From CATQGW01 sp964347635 (GTDB lineage: Bacteria; Chloroflexota; Dehalococcoidia; Bin125): a stretch of DNA of 64,000 nt. The translations under genes and the position numbers were made by a program. The stretch covers positions 1 to 64,000 of the forward strand of contig CAYFZI010000010.1 of the NCBI GenBank assembly GCA_964347635.1, in the 5' to 3' direction. This document shows, one piece after another, positions 62,001 to 64,000 of this stretch (the stretch's first letter is position 1; every line of letters starts with the position of its first letter). The notes beneath the pieces were generated by a model, which ran no database searches, was not told where the DNA came from, and saw only the letters and a program-made list of their open reading frames with translations.

Positions 62001-63587
62001 TTAGGGCCGCATCCCGTAGCGCACCCGTACACCGAGCTGCGCCGGCAGCTGCTGCTCGTAGGCAATTTCGAGCCACTCGGCGAGCATGCGGCGGGTGTCG
62101 CGGGGGTCGATGATGTCCTCGACGGCAAACGCCTCGGCGGCGCTGAAGGGGCTGCGCAGGGCGATCAGCCGCTCCTCGATCTCCGCGCGGTGCGCGTCCG
62201 GGTCTTCCGCCGCTTCGATCTCGCGGCGGTACGCGGCCGCGACGCCGCCCTCGATCGGAATCGAGCCCCACTCCGCCGAGGGCCAGGCGACGCGGAAGCA
62301 GAAGCGGCTGAAGTCCTGGTGCGCCCCGCCGGCCACGCCGTAGAGCCGCCGCACCACCACTGTCGCCCACGGCACCTGCGAATCATCGATCGCGGCCGCC
62401 GCGCGCACCCCCGCCCGCAGCGCCCCGCCGCCCTCGCCGGGGCGGCCGATCAGAAAGCCCGGCTGGTCGGCGAAGTTGACGATCGGCAGGTGGAACACGT
62501 CGCAGAGGTCGATGAAACGCTCAAACTTGCGCGCTTCGGGCGCGCCCATCGCACCGCCGTAGTGCATCGGATCGTTGCCCAGCACGCCGATCGGCAACCC
62601 GTTGATGCGCGCGAACCCGGTCACCTGCGCGCGCCCGTAGTAGCGGTTCAGCTCGAAAAACGAGCCGCGGTCGACAACCAGCTCGATCAGCCTGCGCGGG
62701 TTGTATCCGCGGTTGCGGTGGCGGGGAATGATCGAGACCAGCTCCTGCTCGCGGCGGGCGGGCGGATCATCGGTTGCCTGCCGCGGCGGCAGCTGATGCA
62801 CGTTGGTCGGCAGATAGGAGAGAAACGCGCGAATCTGCGCCATCAGATCCTGCTCGTCCTCCGCGTCGTTGTCGACCACTCCGCTCTTGCGCGCGTGCAC
62901 CTCGTAGCCGCCGAGCTCCTCCTTGCTGATCGTCTCGCCCTGCGAGCGCGCCACGAGCGGCGGCCCGCCGGCAAAGACTTGGGTGCGGCCGCGCACCATC
63001 ACCGCGAAATGGCTGGCCGGCACCTCGGCGGCGGGCAGCCCGGCGACCGAGCCGAGCGCGGCGGAGACGACCGGCACCTCGGCCATCAGCTTGGCCCAGC
63101 GCTGCGGCCAGAAAAGTTCGGGCAGATAGGTGCGGCCCATCTGCGCGGTGGCGCGGATATCCGCACCGAAGCCGTCGATCAGCCGAATCAGCGGGATCTT
63201 CAGCTCGAGCGCCATGCTCTCGGCGCTGCCGCTCTTGTCGCCGCCGCCGCCGTGCACGCGCAGCTTGCCCCGCTCGACCTCCGAGCCGCCCTTCAAGCGC
63301 GCCGTGTAGTCGGCGCCGCGCACGACCACGGGGCGCCCGTCGATCCACGCTGTACCCATGACCGTGCCCGAAGGCAGAAAGCCGACCAGCTCGCCGTCCT
63401 CGTACATCCCGGCGCCGGCCAGCGCGCCGCGTTCGCGGAAGGAGCCGTCGTCGGTCAGCAGGTCGATCCGCTCGCGCACGCTGAGCCGCCCCAGCGCGTG
63501 CTGTTCGGCGACCCGCTCGGGCCCGCCCATCCGCTCGGCCAGCGCACGCCGCTGCGCGATCTCCTCAACCTCAGGCTCCCAGGACAT
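62001..63587 (-). CDS. Acyl-CoA carboxylase carboxyltransferase (beta) subunit
   Basis: 528 residues of the crotonase-like carboxyltransferase fold, transferring CO2 from biotin to an acyl-CoA such as propionyl- or methylcrotonyl-CoA. The N- and C-halves carry the two oxyanion loops: GGGGDKSGSAES/SAALGSVAGLPAAEVPASHF and FADQPGFLIGRPGEGGGALRAGVRAAAAI/RRLYGVAGGAHQDFSR. The ARLKGGSEVERGK and GVLGNDPMHYGGAM segments fit the family, but the acyl-selectivity region differs from typical PccB. No biotin carboxylase or carrier gene is adjacent in the window. Methylmalonyl-CoA decarboxylase alpha subunits are related, so the exact substrate is open. Confidence 0.85.
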   Translation of the reverse strand: MSWEPEVEEIAQRRALAERMGGPERVAEQHALGRLSVRERIDLLTDDGSFRERGALAGAGMYEDGELVGFLPSGTVMGTAWIDGRPVVVRGADYTARLKGGSEVERGKLRVHGGGGDKSGSAESMALELKIPLIRLIDGFGADIRATAQMGRTYLPELFWPQRWAKLMAEVPVVSAALGSVAGLPAAEVPASHFAVMVRGRTQVFAGGPPLVARSQGETISKEELGGYEVHARKSGVVDNDAEDEQDLMAQIRAFLSYLPTNVHQLPPRQATDDPPARREQELVSIIPRHRNRGYNPRRLIELVVDRGSFFELNRYYGRAQVTGFARINGLPIGVLGNDPMHYGGAMGAPEARKFERFIDLCDVFHLPIVNFADQPGFLIGRPGEGGGALRAGVRAAAAIDDSQVPWATVVVRRLYGVAGGAHQDFSRFCFRVAWPSAEWGSIPIEGGVAAAYRREIEAAEDPDAHRAEIEERLIALRSPFSAAEAFAVEDIIDPRDTRRMLAEWLEIAYEQQLPAQLGVRVRYGMRP

Positions 63588-63676
63588 ACCAGCCCCCTTC
63601 GCTCGCCGGCTCGCTGCTGCCCCGCCAGTATCGCGCAGCCTTGGCGCCGCGGGGCGGCGGCGCTATACCCCATGGC

Positions 63677-64000
63677 GTGCTTGACGCAGCGGACGACAGC
63701 GAGACGGAGGCGCTGCTGCGCGACAGGCGGGCGTCAGCGCGGGAGCTGGGCGTACAGCGGGCGGCGCGCGAAGGGACAGCGCTGCATCTGCCGGCGCTGG
63801 AGCGGCTGGCGCGCGGCGATCCTTCGCAGCGCGTGCGGCGCGAGGCGGCGGCCGCGGTGGGCCGCCTCGCGCGCGAACTGCCGCAAGCCTTCGGGCTGCT
63901 CGCCGGCCTCGCCGATCACCCCGACCCCGGCGTCGTTCTGCAGGCCGCGCGCGGCCTGCTTCGCGGGCTGGCAAACAACGCCGACTGTACGCGCCGCGCC
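63677..64000 (+). CDS. HEAT-repeat-like protein, N-terminal part (runs off window)
   Basis: 108 codons are visible from a GTG at 63677, with no stop before the edge. The product is helical and contains ALERLARGDPSQRVRREAAAAVGRLARELP and GLADHPDPGVVLQAARGLLRGLA, which fit two HEAT repeats. There is no ribosome site; TATACC ends seven bases before the GTG, so a leaderless start is plausible. It is divergent from the carboxyltransferase gene. The rest of the protein, and hence its function, is not visible. Confidence 0.6.
   Translation, partial: MLDAADDSETEALLRDRRASARELGVQRAAREGTALHLPALERLARGDPSQRVRREAAAAVGRLARELPQAFGLLAGLADHPDPGVVLQAARGLLRGLANNADCTRRA

Overview
The window is dense, very GC-rich bacterial chromosome with about 57 protein genes, one tRNA gene and little intergenic space. 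The best guess for the host is a Chloroflexota-type bacterium (Dehalococcoidia/SAR202-like), held with moderate confidence. Supporting signs are: a short monoderm-type YidC, many lipoproteins, a complex I cluster without the NADH-input module, the holB-ricT pair, CIRCE control of groESL, and what look like leaderless promoters. Peptidoglycan genes (lysA, alr, a lytic transglycosylase) show that it makes a cell wall. An actinobacterial-like host is not excluded.

Layout. 1-2.9 kb: end of cysS, then an M16 peptidase and a metallo-beta-lactamase-fold hydrolase. 3-6.6 kb: lysA-holB-ricT. 6.7-12.6 kb: an origin-proximal block read leftwards, rpmH-rnpA-yidD-(beta-propeller lipoprotein)-yidC-jag, then parA-parB, with two parS sites, one of them inside coding sequence. 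dnaA is not present. 12.7-20.8 kb: lytic transglycosylase, alr, a CopC-like protein, an unknown gene, DoxX and an MMPL transporter. 20.8-35.1 kb: a long co-oriented accessory locus (below). 35.3-39.4 kb: GYD protein, tRNA-Thr, a GlnR-like regulator and two glutamine synthetases. 39.5-50.0 kb: nuoA-B-C-D-H-J-K-L-M-N read leftwards, without E, F, G or I. 50-51.8 kb: divergent acetyltransferase and acyl-CoA racemase. 52-59.5 kb: prs, a tiny ORF, secA, an unknown gene and valS. 59.5-61.9 kb: CIRCE-groES-groEL-terminator. 62-64 kb: an acyl-CoA carboxylase transferase subunit and the start of a HEAT-repeat protein.

The most interesting region is about 22.8-35.1 kb. Ten genes on the minus strand run from an anti-anti-sigma STAS protein, a receiver-PP2C phosphatase, an RsbW-like kinase, a periplasmic binding-protein-like lipoprotein and a TorS-like histidine kinase, through two tandem small peptides with near-identical double-glycine leaders and different tails, into a complete NHLM-type export set (membrane fusion protein, C39 peptidase-ABC exporter, second ABC permease/ATPase). 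A co-oriented lipoprotein follows that has a trypsin-like fold but has lost the catalytic His and Ser. I read this as a signal-controlled system for secreting peptides, possibly RiPPs, without a maturation enzyme nearby.

Other notable signals are REP-like inverted elements that begin at TAG stop codons, a parS that overlaps a start codon, a repeat-bearing NuoC tail, and a perfect 9-bp inverted repeat between divergent genes.
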